A stretch of 15,639 nucleotides of DNA from Sphingomonadales bacterium (lineage in GTDB: Bacteria; Pseudomonadota; Alphaproteobacteria; Sphingomonadales; Sphingomonadaceae). Below are positions 1-7,269 of the stretch, one piece after another; within the stretch, counting starts at the first letter, position 1, and each line of letters starts with the position of its first letter. The stretch covers positions 1-15,639 of the forward strand of contig JANYCM010000406.1 in NCBI GenBank assembly GCA_025360285.1. The letters are read 5' to 3'. The position numbers and the translations under genes are program-made. Below the pieces are notes generated by a model. That model was given only the letters and a program-made list of their open reading frames with translations. It did no database searches and had not been told where the DNA came from.

Positions 1-514
1 TGCCGCCGTCCCCCTTGTACTTGTGCGCAAAGGCCAGCCCGGTGCCCAGCGGCACCTGGGCCGCAACAATGCCATGGCCGCCGTAAAAGCCGTGTTCGAC
101 GCTGAACATGTGCATCGAACCGCCCTTGCCCTTTGAAATGCCCGCGGCGCGCCCGGTCAATTCCGCCATGACACTGTTGGCCGGAATGCCAGCGGCGAGC
201 ATATGGCCATGATCGCGATAGCCAGTGATAACCGAATCGGTTTTTTCAAGCGCCGCCTGGATGCCGACGACAACCGCCTCCTGGCCGATATAAAGATGGC
301 AAAATCCGCCAATCATTCCCATGCCGTAAAGCTGCCCGGCACGTTCTTCAAATCGCCGGATCAACAACATCTGGCGATAGAAATCGAGCAGTTCCGACTT
401 ATTTGCCTTGTACCGTTCCGGTTCGCCGGGCCGTGGCCAATCATGCGCAGGAACCGGATTGGAGGGCGTCGCCGCCGGCGCTTCGGCCGCTTTGCGTGTT
501 GCGGAACGAGCCAT
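1..514 (-). CDS. pdhA: Pyruvate dehydrogenase E1 component, alpha subunit (N-terminal 171 residues, cut by window edge)
   Basis: The protein is the alpha half of the thiamine-diphosphate E1 enzyme. E1 decarboxylates pyruvate and passes the acetyl group to the lipoyl E2 of the pyruvate dehydrogenase complex in the cytoplasm. Translating the minus strand from ATG 514 gives 171 residues. These include a conserved block around residues 72-80 (CHLYIGQEA), YRDHGH at 99-104, and KGKGGSMHMF near 128-137. The frame leaves the window at GDGG (168-171), the first half of the GDG...NN thiamine-diphosphate motif. The start is supported by a GGAGG ribosome site eight bases upstream. The Ala/Pro-rich first 25 residues are a flexible leader common in alphaproteobacterial PdhA. 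ftsB lies 84 bases upstream on the same strand. The missing C-terminus is due to the window boundary and is not a truncation. Confidence 0.95.
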   Translation of the reverse strand, partial: MARSATRKAAEAPAATPSNPVPAHDWPRPGEPERYKANKSELLDFYRQMLLIRRFEERAGQLYGMGMIGGFCHLYIGQEAVVVGIQAALEKTDSVITGYRDHGHMLAAGIPANSVMAELTGRAAGISKGKGGSMHMFSVEHGFYGGHGIVAAQVPLGTGLAFAHKYKGDGG

Positions 515-541
515 GCGATACGCCTCCGAAAAATCAGCGTC

Positions 542-571
542 GGTATAACGGGCTCACCCTATCAGATTCAA
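542..571 (-). promoter_or_regulatory. Candidate promoter for pdhA
   Basis: On the minus strand a TTGAAT hexamer (566-571) is followed after 18 bases by TATACC (542-547), a fair match to a housekeeping promoter. It lies about 30 bases upstream of the pdhA start. A GANTC site (565-569) overlaps the -35 hexamer. pdhA could instead be read through from ftsB. The call rests on hexamer resemblance only. Confidence 0.3.
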
Positions 572-598
572 CCCCCCGCCAGAGGTTGACGCAGCGAT

Positions 599-925
599 TT
601 ACCGGCCTGGTGAGTTTTCCAGCGGCACGATCACCTCATCTGGTTTGACCATGTTCAATTTGTCCCGCACATAGACTTCGGCCGTATCGGGATCGACCTT
701 TTTCGGGTTGAGGCGTTTCACTTCCTGATCGAGCGCTGCACGGTTTTCGGCGCTGATCGCCGCCTGGCGCTTCAAACTGGCGCGTTCGGCCTTGTAATCC
801 TGCCAGGCGATAGCGCCCGTCGGCCCGCCAATGGCGTGAAAGACAAAATAGCCAATCAGGATCAGGAAAGCTGCCGGCAACAAGGCCCGACGCGCGATAT
901 CGATCAGCGACATGCGATTATCCAT
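599..925 (-). CDS. ftsB: FtsB/DivIC-type septum formation initiator
   Basis: This is a 108-residue bitopic membrane protein of the septum formation initiator family, which bridges the FtsL/FtsQ division complex in the inner membrane. One membrane helix covers about residues 12-30 (RALLPAAFLILIGYFVFHAI). A heptad-like, charged coiled-coil region follows at about 44-72 (KAERASLKRQ...ENRAALDQEVKRL). After it comes the conserved tail 'YVRDKLNMVKPDE' typical of the family. The size fits the family (about 100 residues). The start at 925 has no strong ribosome site, and a second ATG at 913 would remove four residues without touching the helix. The gene lies upstream of pdhA on the same strand, an order common in sphingomonads. 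It is divergent from the fatty-acid oxidation gene at 1037. I am sure of the family and less sure of the start. Confidence 0.88.
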   Translation of the reverse strand: MDNRMSLIDIARRALLPAAFLILIGYFVFHAIGGPTGAIAWQDYKAERASLKRQAAISAENRAALDQEVKRLNPKKVDPDTAEVYVRDKLNMVKPDEVIVPLENSPGR

Positions 926-953
926 ATCGCAATTCTATCGTCGATCAGCCGCT

Positions 954-977
954 GCCGCAACTGGCGTTGATTGCGGC
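954..977. repeat. Inverted repeat in the ftsB / fad divergent intergenic region
   Basis: GCCGCAA (954-960) and TTGCGGC (971-977) are a perfect 7-base inverted repeat with a 10-base spacer. It lies between the divergent starts at 925 and 1037, where a regulator site would be expected. No convincing promoter hexamers were seen next to it. It may be an operator or chance. Confidence 0.3.
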
Positions 978-1036
978 TCTCGCATCGGCCGCCCAGCCTG
1001 CTATGACAATCCCAAAATCATCCGGGGAGATAGTTC

Positions 1037-3073
1037 ATGACGGCCATCAACAACGTTGTCGATTTGCGCCATGACAATGGTATCGCGGTCGTCACCATCG
1101 ATTCCCCGCCGGTCAACGCGCTGTCGGCCGACGTCCGCGATGGCCTTGCCGGGGCTTTTGCGGCGCTGGCCGGCGATGCCTCGGTCACCGCCGTCGTCCT
1201 CACCTGCGCCGGCCGCACCTTCATCGCTGGCGCCGATATTTCGGAATTCGGCAAGCCGCCGCGCGGTGCCTCATTGCATGCGGTCCAGGATGTGATGGAG
1301 GCGTCGCCGGTGCCGGTGGTTGCCGCCATTCATGGTACGGCGCTGGGCGGCGGGCTGGAGGTGGCGCTCGCCTGCCACTACCGGGTCTGCGACGCCAGGG
1401 CCAAGCTCGGCCTGCCCGAAGTCAAGCTCGGCCTGCTGCCCGGCGCCGGGGGCACCCAGCGCCTGCCGCGCATCGTTGGCGCCGCCAAGGCGCTGGAAAT
1501 GGTGACCAGCGGCACGCCGATGGGGGCGAAGGACGCGCTTGCCGCCGGGCTGGTCGATGCCGTTGCCACAGGCGACCTGACCGCCGATGCCATCGCCTTT
1601 GCCCGGCAGGTAGTGGCCGAAGGCCGGCCGCTGAAGAAAGTGCGCGATGACAGCTCGCGCCTGGGCGGTGATGCCGCGTCACTGGCGCCGATGTTCGCCG
1701 CCTTCCGCGCCAGCCATGCCCGCGCCTTCAAGGGCTTTGACGCGCCGGAAGCCAATATCAAATGCATCGAAGCCGCAGTGGCCCTGCCGTTTGAGGAGGG
1801 CATGAAGGTCGAACGCAGCGAGTTCGTCAAGCTGATGACCGGGCTGCAATCTGCTGCGCAGCGCCATGTGTTCTTCGCCGAACGCCAGGCCGCCAAGATC
1901 GACGGGCTCGACCCCAAGGCCGAATTGCTGCCGGTCAAATCGGTCGGCATCATCGGTGCCGGCACCATGGGCGGCGGTATTGCGATGAACTTCCTGAACG
2001 TCGGGATCCCGGTGACGATCGTTGAAACCAAGCAGGACGCGCTTGATCGCGGTGTCGCCGTCATTCGCCGCAACTATGAAAACAGCGCCAAAAAGGGCCG
2101 CTTCCCGATGGCGGAAGTCGAAGCCCGCATGGGCCGGTTGACCCCGACCTTGGCCCTGGAAGATCTGAAGGACGCCGATCTGGTCATCGAAGCGGTGTTC
2201 GAGAATATGGACATCAAGAAACAGATTTTTGGGCGGCTCGATGCCATCACCAAGCCGGGGGCGATCCTGGCCTCCAACACCAGCTACCTCAATGTCGATG
2301 AAATCGCCGGCGCCACGTCACGGCCGGAAAGCGTCGTCGGCATGCATTTCTTCTCGCCGGCCAATGTCATGCGGCTGCTCGAAGTGGTGCGCGGCGCGAA
2401 AACCGCGCCGCAGGTGCTCGCCACCGCCATGGCGATCGGCAAGAATATCGGCAAGATCGGCGTGGTGGCGGGGGTCTGCCACGGCTTCATCGGCAACCGC
2501 ATGCTCGGCGCCCGCCAGGCCCAGGCCAACAAGCTGATCCTGGAAGGCGCCCGCCCGGCCGATGTCGACAGGGTGCTGACCGATTTCGGCTTCCCGATGG
2601 GGCCGTTCCAGATGTCTGACCTGGCCGGGCTCGATATCGGCTGGTCGGCTGACGCATCAAAGGGCGAAACCGTCCGTGACCGGCTTTGCGAAGCCGGGCT
2701 GCGCGGGCAGAAGAATGGCAAGGGTTTTTACGACTATGATGCAGAGCGTAACCGGACGCCGTCGCCGGTGGCCGAACAGATCATCCTCGATTATGCCGCC
2801 GAAAACGGCATCAACCGCCGCGAGATCGGCGATGAGGAAATCCTCGAACGCTGTCTGTATCCGATGGTCAACGAAGGTGCCAAGATCCTTGACGAAGGCA
2901 TGGCGCAGCGGGCCAGCGACATCGATATCGTGTGGATCAATGGCTATGGCTGGCCGGTCTATCGCGGCGGGCCGATGTTCTGGGCCGAACATGATGCCGG
3001 GCGTGACAAGATTGCCGCGGCGCTGGAGCGGATGGGGATGGATGTGTCGCCGCGCTTGCGGGCAGGGTTTTAA
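1037..3073 (+). CDS. fadJ: Fused enoyl-CoA hydratase / 3-hydroxyacyl-CoA dehydrogenase (FadJ/FadB-like)
   Basis: This 678-residue bifunctional enzyme carries out the second and third steps of fatty-acid beta-oxidation, hydrating enoyl-CoA and then oxidising the hydroxyacyl-CoA with NAD. The N-terminal crotonase domain (about 1-190) has the oxyanion segment AGADISEF (64-71). Its two catalytic glutamates are E108 (GGGLEVA) and E128 (LPEVKLG), spaced 20 as in E. coli FadB. The dehydrogenase begins near 300 with the NAD-binding GAGTMGGG (307-314). Its catalytic pair is H437 (GMHFFSP) and E449, spaced 12. Two C-terminal dehydrogenase repeats follow, with GFIGNR at 483-488. A GGGGAG ribosome site lies seven bases before the ATG. 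The length is slightly below E. coli FadB/FadJ (about 715-730). No thiolase gene is adjacent, unlike fadBA operons, so the partner must be elsewhere. FadB versus FadJ cannot be settled from sequence alone. Confidence 0.93.
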   Translation: MTAINNVVDLRHDNGIAVVTIDSPPVNALSADVRDGLAGAFAALAGDASVTAVVLTCAGRTFIAGADISEFGKPPRGASLHAVQDVMEASPVPVVAAIHGTALGGGLEVALACHYRVCDARAKLGLPEVKLGLLPGAGGTQRLPRIVGAAKALEMVTSGTPMGAKDALAAGLVDAVATGDLTADAIAFARQVVAEGRPLKKVRDDSSRLGGDAASLAPMFAAFRASHARAFKGFDAPEANIKCIEAAVALPFEEGMKVERSEFVKLMTGLQSAAQRHVFFAERQAAKIDGLDPKAELLPVKSVGIIGAGTMGGGIAMNFLNVGIPVTIVETKQDALDRGVAVIRRNYENSAKKGRFPMAEVEARMGRLTPTLALEDLKDADLVIEAVFENMDIKKQIFGRLDAITKPGAILASNTSYLNVDEIAGATSRPESVVGMHFFSPANVMRLLEVVRGAKTAPQVLATAMAIGKNIGKIGVVAGVCHGFIGNRMLGARQAQANKLILEGARPADVDRVLTDFGFPMGPFQMSDLAGLDIGWSADASKGETVRDRLCEAGLRGQKNGKGFYDYDAERNRTPSPVAEQIILDYAAENGINRREIGDEEILERCLYPMVNEGAKILDEGMAQRASDIDIVWINGYGWPVYRGGPMFWAEHDAGRDKIAAALERMGMDVSPRLRAGF

Positions 3074-3121
3074 AGCGATTGCGACAAACGGCCTGTAACC
3101 AAAGCCCGGCCGGGAGCGTAT

Positions 3122-3132
3122 AAGGAGGTATG
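3122..3132 (+). promoter_or_regulatory. Ribosome-binding site abutting the msrB start codon
   Basis: A full-strength AAGGAGG (3122-3128) is separated from the ATG at 3130 by a single base, far closer than the usual five to nine. The in-frame stop TAA at 3121-3123 rules out an earlier start. The Tat-like Arg-Arg at residues 4-5 argues against a later one. A weaker GGGAG (3112-3116) sits 13 bases upstream. Confidence 0.6.
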
Positions 3133-3645
3133 ACCAACCGCCGCACGCTTATTCTCGCCGGGCTTGGCGCCGCCACCGCCCTGCCCCTTGTCCGCAGCTT
3201 TCTTGCCACCCCGGCGATCGCCGCGACGGGCGCGAAGTTTGAAGTGACGCTGAGTGACGCCGAATGGCGCAAGAAGTTGCCCGGTGAGGCCTATGACGTG
3301 CTGCGCCACGAAGGCACCGAGCGGCCGTTCACCTCGCCATTGAACGACGAACATCGCGGTGGTCTCTTCCGCTGCAAGGGCTGCGATCTGGCGCTGTTCA
3401 CCTCGACAACCAAGTTCGACAGCGGCACCGGCTGGCCGAGTTTCTACAAACCGATCGCCAATGCCGTTGGCACCACCACAGACAATAGCCTGTTCATGCA
3501 GCGCACCGAAGTCCATTGCCGGCGCTGCGGTGGCCATCTTGGCCATGTCTTTGACGATGGGCCGGCACCGACCGGCCTGCGTTACTGCATGAACGGTGTC
3601 GCGATGACCTTCACCCCTGCCTCATCCTGGATGCCCAAGAAATGA
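3130..3645 (+). CDS. msrB: Exported peptide-methionine (R)-S-oxide reductase MsrB
   Basis: MsrB repairs the R epimer of methionine sulfoxide in proteins. The 171-residue product begins with a twin-arginine-like signal (NRRTLILAG..., hydrophobic core about 6-24). A likely signal-peptidase site (AIA) lies near residue 31, so the enzyme probably acts in the periplasm. The catalytic domain has the two zinc-binding CxxC pairs (C82/C85 and C130/C133). The catalytic cysteine is C153, in GLRYCMN. In many bacterial MsrBs a resolving cysteine sits in the motif SGCGWPSF. Here it is threonine (T100, FDSGTGWPSF), and no other cysteine exists, so this is a one-cysteine enzyme. The stop overlaps the msrA start by four bases (ATGA), so the two are translationally coupled. 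The Tat assignment is inferred from the Arg pair and hydrophobic core. Confidence 0.93.
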   Translation: MTNRRTLILAGLGAATALPLVRSFLATPAIAATGAKFEVTLSDAEWRKKLPGEAYDVLRHEGTERPFTSPLNDEHRGGLFRCKGCDLALFTSTTKFDSGTGWPSFYKPIANAVGTTTDNSLFMQRTEVHCRRCGGHLGHVFDDGPAPTGLRYCMNGVAMTFTPASSWMPKK

Positions 3646-4304
3646 TCCGCACCCTGTCCATTGCCCTGCTGCTCGGTGCCGCCGGCGTCGCGCTGGCCGC
3701 CGAACCGGTGGTGACGACACCGGTTGCCATCGTCGATGCACCGGTCAAGGCCGGCCTGGTCCAGACCGCGGTGCTTGCCGGCGGCTGCTTCTGGGGTGTC
3801 GAAGGCGTTTTCGAACATGTGAAGGGCGTCATATCGGTGCGGTCGGGCTATGCTGGCGGGTCGAAGGTCGCGGCGATCTATGAAGTCGTCGGGTCGGGGC
3901 TGACCGGCCATGCCGAATCGGTGGAAATCAAATTTGATCCGGCCAAGGTCAGTTATGGCACCTTGCTGCGGGTGTTCTTTTCGGTGGCGCACAACCCAAC
4001 CGAATTGAACCGCCAGGGGCCGGACAGCGGCACGCAATATCGCTCGACGATCTTTCCCCAGGATGCCGAACAGGCGCGGCTGGCCAGGGCCTATATAGCG
4101 CAACTGACGGCCGCAAAGACTTGGAGTGCCCCGATCGTCACCACGATCGAACCCGGCAAGGCCTTTTATCCGGCCGAAGCCTATCACCAGAATTTCCTGA
4201 AACTGAACCCGGACTATCCGTATATCGTTTACAACGACCTGCCCAAGGTAGCGGCGTTGAAGCGCTTGCTGCCGGGGGTGTGGAGCGACAAGCCGGTCGG
4301 CTGA
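3642..4304 (+). CDS. msrA: Exported peptide-methionine (S)-S-oxide reductase MsrA
   Basis: MsrA repairs the S epimer of methionine sulfoxide and is the stereochemical complement of MsrB. The 220-residue protein starts with a Sec-type signal peptide (hydrophobic 3-18, ALA before E21). The catalytic motif GGCFWGVE follows, with C49 as nucleophile. Other family signatures are GLTGHAE (86-92, with the proton-donor glutamate E92) and LNRQGPDSGTQYRS (122-135). The usual HDP before that block reads HNP (N118). C49 is the only cysteine in the whole protein, so the C-terminal recycling cysteines of E. coli-type MsrA are absent. The gene overlaps msrB by four bases and has no separate promoter, so the pair is probably one transcript acting in the periplasm. 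Confidence 0.94.
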   Translation: MIRTLSIALLLGAAGVALAAEPVVTTPVAIVDAPVKAGLVQTAVLAGGCFWGVEGVFEHVKGVISVRSGYAGGSKVAAIYEVVGSGLTGHAESVEIKFDPAKVSYGTLLRVFFSVAHNPTELNRQGPDSGTQYRSTIFPQDAEQARLARAYIAQLTAAKTWSAPIVTTIEPGKAFYPAEAYHQNFLKLNPDYPYIVYNDLPKVAALKRLLPGVWSDKPVG

Positions 4305-4309
4305 GAACT

Positions 4310-4325
4310 TCTCCCCGCAGGGAGA
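4310..4325. terminator. Candidate bidirectional hairpin between convergent msrA and pntB
   Basis: TCTCCC (4310-4315), a CGCA loop and GGGAGA (4320-4325) form a perfect 6-base hairpin. It lies in the 30 bases between the convergent stops of msrA and pntB. Neither side has a clear T-run, so termination may be weak or Rho-assisted. Confidence 0.45.
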
Positions 4326-4334
4326 GATTCCAGA

Positions 4335-5756
4335 TCAGTGCCCCAGATTCTTGACGATGGTTTCCACCATCTTCTTGGCATCGGCCAGCAGCATCATCGT
4401 ATTGTCCATATAGAAGACCTCGTTATCGACACCGGCATAGCCGACACCGCCCATCGAGCGCTTCACGAACAACACGGTCTTGGCTTTTTCGACATCGAGC
4501 ACCGGCATCCCGTAAATAGGGGATGTCTTGTCGGTCTTGGCGGCGGGATTGGTCACGTCATTGGCGCCGATCACGAACGCCACATCGGCCTGGGCGAAAT
4601 CATTGTTGATATCTTCCAGTTCGAAGACCTCGTCATAGGGCACATTGGCTTCGGCGAGCAGCACGTTCATATGGCCCGGCATGCGGCCGGCGACGGGGTG
4701 GATGGCATATTTGACGCTGACGCCTTCCTTTTTGAGCAGGTCGCCCATTTCACGCAGCGCGTGCTGGGCTTGCGAAACCGCCATGCCGTAACCCGGCACG
4801 ATGATGACGCTTTCGGCATTCTGCATGATGAAGGCGGCATCCTCGGCGCTGCCGGCTTTGTAGGCCTTCTGGATCGCGCCGCCCTTCGCCGCGGTCGCGC
4901 CGCCGGCATCGCCGAAACCGCCGGCGATAACGCTGATGAAGCTGCGGTTCATCGCCTTGCACATGATATAGCTGAGGATCGCGCCCGATGACCCGACGAG
5001 CGCGCCAGTGATGATCATCGCCGTATTGCCAAGCGTGAAGCCCATCGCCGCCGCCGCCCAGCCCGAATAGCTGTTGAGCATCGATATGACGACCGGCATA
5101 TCGGCACCGCCGATCGGAATGATCAGCAGGAAGCCTATGATGAAGCTGAGCGCGGTGATCGTCCAGAACACCCAGGCGCTCTGGTCGGTAACGAAAAAGG
5201 CGACAAGCCCGAGAATAGCCGCCAGCAGGCCAAGGTTGATGATGTGGCGCCCCGGCAGCATGATAGGGTTGCCGCCCATGCGGCCCGAAAGCTTCAGGAA
5301 CGCGATGACCGAGCCTGAAAAGGTGATGGCGCCGATGGCGACGCCGAGCCCCATTTCGACGCGGCTGACCGAATGGATTTCATTGGTCACCGTGTCCAGA
5401 ATGCCGAACGCTGCCGGATTGAGATAGGCGGCGCACCCCACCAGCACCGCGGCCATGCCGACCAGGCTGTGAAAGCCGGCGACGAGTTCGGGCATCGCCG
5501 TCATCTTGATATTCTGGGCAATATAGTAACCGATGCCGCCGCCGATCGCGATGGCGGCGAGGATGAGTGGCAGGCCGACCTGGTGCAGCACCAGCGTCGT
5601 CGCCACGGCAATCGCCATGCCGATCATGCCATAGCGGTTGCCCTGCTGTGACGATTCAGGCGACGACAGCCCGCGCAACGACAGGATGAAAAGGACGCCC
5701 GCGACGAGATAGGCGAACATGGCCCAGGCGGGCGTGACGGCAGCAGCGTGTTCCAT
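4335..5756 (-). CDS. pntB: NAD(P) transhydrogenase subunit beta (PntB)
   Basis: PntB carries most of the proton channel and the NADP(H)-binding domain III of the proton-translocating transhydrogenase in the inner membrane. The complex uses the proton gradient to reduce NADP+ with NADH. The 473-residue product has a series of membrane helices from about 10 to 265. The conserved membrane histidine is H96 (AGFHSLVG). The hinge GSSGAILSYIMCKAMNRS (255-272) leads into domain III. There GYGMAVSQAQ (322-331) and KRSM (432-435) mark the NADP site. The open frame runs upstream to 5891, but those 45 extra residues lie inside pntAB in another frame and look non-native. The ATG at 5756 is preceded by AAGGGG, which overlaps the pntAB stop. 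E. coli PntB is of similar size (about 462). The gap to pntAB is 14 bases. Confidence 0.95.
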   Translation of the reverse strand: MEHAAAVTPAWAMFAYLVAGVLFILSLRGLSSPESSQQGNRYGMIGMAIAVATTLVLHQVGLPLILAAIAIGGGIGYYIAQNIKMTAMPELVAGFHSLVGMAAVLVGCAAYLNPAAFGILDTVTNEIHSVSRVEMGLGVAIGAITFSGSVIAFLKLSGRMGGNPIMLPGRHIINLGLLAAILGLVAFFVTDQSAWVFWTITALSFIIGFLLIIPIGGADMPVVISMLNSYSGWAAAAMGFTLGNTAMIITGALVGSSGAILSYIMCKAMNRSFISVIAGGFGDAGGATAAKGGAIQKAYKAGSAEDAAFIMQNAESVIIVPGYGMAVSQAQHALREMGDLLKKEGVSVKYAIHPVAGRMPGHMNVLLAEANVPYDEVFELEDINNDFAQADVAFVIGANDVTNPAAKTDKTSPIYGMPVLDVEKAKTVLFVKRSMGGVGYAGVDNEVFYMDNTMMLLADAKKMVETIVKNLGH

Positions 5757-5770
5757 TGGTATCGAGCCCC

Positions 5771-6076
5771 TTACTTTGCCGCTGCCGGCTTTTTGTCTTT
5801 TTTCTTGTACATCGCCAGCATCCGCCGCGTGACGGCGAAACCCCCGAAGATGTTGACGCTGGCCAGAACAACCGCGAGCAACCCCAACCACTTCGAGGTT
5901 TCAGACCCCCCGGCCACCGCGGATGACGCGATCAGCGCACCGACAACGATCACCGACGAAATGGCGTTGGTCACCGCCATCAACGGCGTGTGCAGCGCCG
6001 GCGTCACCGACCAGACGACATAATAGCCGACGAAACAGGCCATCACGAAGATGGAGAAGATCGAGAGAAATTCCAC
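5771..6076 (-). CDS. pntAB: NAD(P) transhydrogenase alpha subunit, membrane part (PntAB)
   Basis: This 101-residue protein corresponds to the C-terminal membrane portion of the fused PntA of E. coli. In many alphaproteobacteria that portion is a separate chain. Three hydrophobic helices are visible, at about residues 2-24, 33-57 and 62-84. The conserved HTPLMAVTNAISSVIVVGAL (29-48) lies across the second helix, and a basic tail (RRMLAMYKKKDKKP) faces the cytoplasm. It completes the proton channel together with PntB. It lies 11 bases after the pntAA stop and 14 bases before the pntB start, so all three are almost certainly one operon. Confidence 0.93.
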   Translation of the reverse strand: MEFLSIFSIFVMACFVGYYVVWSVTPALHTPLMAVTNAISSVIVVGALIASSAVAGGSETSKWLGLLAVVLASVNIFGGFAVTRRMLAMYKKKDKKPAAAK

Positions 6077-6087
6077 GGGCTTGCTCC

Positions 6088-7218
6088 TCAGGCCGCAATC
6101 AGGCGTTCATGGACGACAGCGCCGCCCTCGGTCAGCTTCACACCCTTGACGATCTCATCGTCGGGGGTGAACGCCACGGTCTTGGCTTCCTTGTCCCAGA
6201 AAGCATTGATGAAATTGAACAAATTTCGCGAATACAGCGCCGAGGCATCGGCCGCCAGGCGCCCGGCGGCGTTCTTGTGGCCAATGATCCTGACGCCGTG
6301 AACCACGGCAATCTCGCCGACCTTTGAACCTTCGACATTGCCGCCGCTTTCCACCGCCAGATCGACGATGACGCTGCCCGGCCGCATCGAGGCGAGTTGC
6401 GCATCGCTGATCAACCGCGGTGCCGGGCGGCCAGGGATCAGCGCCGTGGTGATGACGATATCCTGCTTGGCAATGTGCGACGACACCAGAGCCGCCTGCG
6501 CCGCCTTGTATTCATCCGACATTTCGGTGGCATAGCCGCCGCTGCCTTCGCCTTCGATGCCCTTGACCTCTTCAACGAAGATCGCCTTGGCGCCCAGCGA
6601 TTCAATCTGTTCCCTGGTCGCAGAACGCACATCGGTCGCCGATACCAGCGCACCCAAGCGCCGCGCCGTGGCAATCGCCTGCAAACCGGCAACGCCGACA
6701 CCCATGACAAACACCCGAGCCGCCGAAATGGTGCCCGCCGCTGTCATCATCATCGGAAAGGCCCGGCCATAAGCCTCCGCCGCGTCGATCACCGCCTTGT
6801 AGCCGGCGAGGTTCGATTGCGACGACAGCACGTCCATCGATTGGGCGCGGGTGATGCGCGGCATGAATTCCATCGCCATCGCGGTGATGCCGGCCTTGGC
6901 ATAGCCATCGATCCGCGCGCGGTCGGCAAAGGGCGACAGGATCGCCGCCAGCATCGTACCAGCTTTGGCGCCCGGCAGGTCAGCCGCCGCTGGCCCCTGG
7001 ACAGCAAGAATCAAGTCAGCATCGGCAAGGATCGCGGCGCGTGTGCCAACCATGGCACCGGCATCCCCATAGGCCGCGTCGCTGATATTCGCCCCGGCCC
7101 CGGCGCCGGCTTCGACAGCGACACTGGCGCCAAGGCCAATCAGTTTCTTGATCGATTCCGGCGTGGCGGCGACGCGCGGTTCGGCATCGGCGGTTTCACG
7201 CAGAACGGCGATTTTCAT
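6088..7218 (-). CDS. pntAA: NAD(P) transhydrogenase alpha subunit, NAD-binding part (PntAA)
   Basis: This is the soluble domain I, which binds NAD(H) at the cytoplasmic face of transhydrogenase. The 376-residue protein begins with the family start MKIAVLRET. It has the so-called RQD loop R121, Q126, D129 with S132 (RITRAQSMDVLSSQ), spaced exactly as in the Rhodospirillum rubrum enzyme. The Rossmann motif is GVGVAG (173-178), followed by the ATDVR strand. The end 'VVHERLIAA' is a complete C-terminus, which confirms a split subunit and not a broken PntA. A ribosome site (AGGGGC) precedes the ATG by about six bases. The 78 bases upstream, to the small cytochrome oxidase gene, hold two stem-loops described separately. 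Confidence 0.95.
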   Translation of the reverse strand: MKIAVLRETADAEPRVAATPESIKKLIGLGASVAVEAGAGAGANISDAAYGDAGAMVGTRAAILADADLILAVQGPAAADLPGAKAGTMLAAILSPFADRARIDGYAKAGITAMAMEFMPRITRAQSMDVLSSQSNLAGYKAVIDAAEAYGRAFPMMMTAAGTISAARVFVMGVGVAGLQAIATARRLGALVSATDVRSATREQIESLGAKAIFVEEVKGIEGEGSGGYATEMSDEYKAAQAALVSSHIAKQDIVITTALIPGRPAPRLISDAQLASMRPGSVIVDLAVESGGNVEGSKVGEIAVVHGVRIIGHKNAAGRLAADASALYSRNLFNFINAFWDKEAKTVAFTPDDEIVKGVKLTEGGAVVHERLIAA

Positions 7219-7240
7219 GACTTGCCCCTGTTATTCATTT

Positions 7241-7266
7241 TTATCGTCATAGCGACGCGACGATAA
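7241..7266 (-). repeat. Leader hairpin proximal to pntAA
   Basis: TTATCGTC (7241-7248) and GACGATAA (7259-7266) are a perfect 8-base inverted repeat with a 10-base loop. They lie 22 bases upstream of the pntAA start in the transcript from the minus strand. The loop contains ATAGCGA (7249-7255), which is complementary to the loop of the neighbouring hairpin. There is no T-run after it, so it is not a classical terminator. Confidence 0.5.
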
Positions 7267-7269
7267 CGC

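Noticed and set aside
1..514. pdhA or the serine hydrolase at 14815 as truncated pseudogenes
   Set aside because: Both stop only because the window ends. The frames are open and the motifs intact up to the edge.
5757..5891. Upstream extension of pntB to an earlier start at 5891
   Set aside because: The extra 45 residues lie inside pntAB in another frame, are basic and unlike any PntB N-terminus, and ATG 5756 has its own ribosome site.
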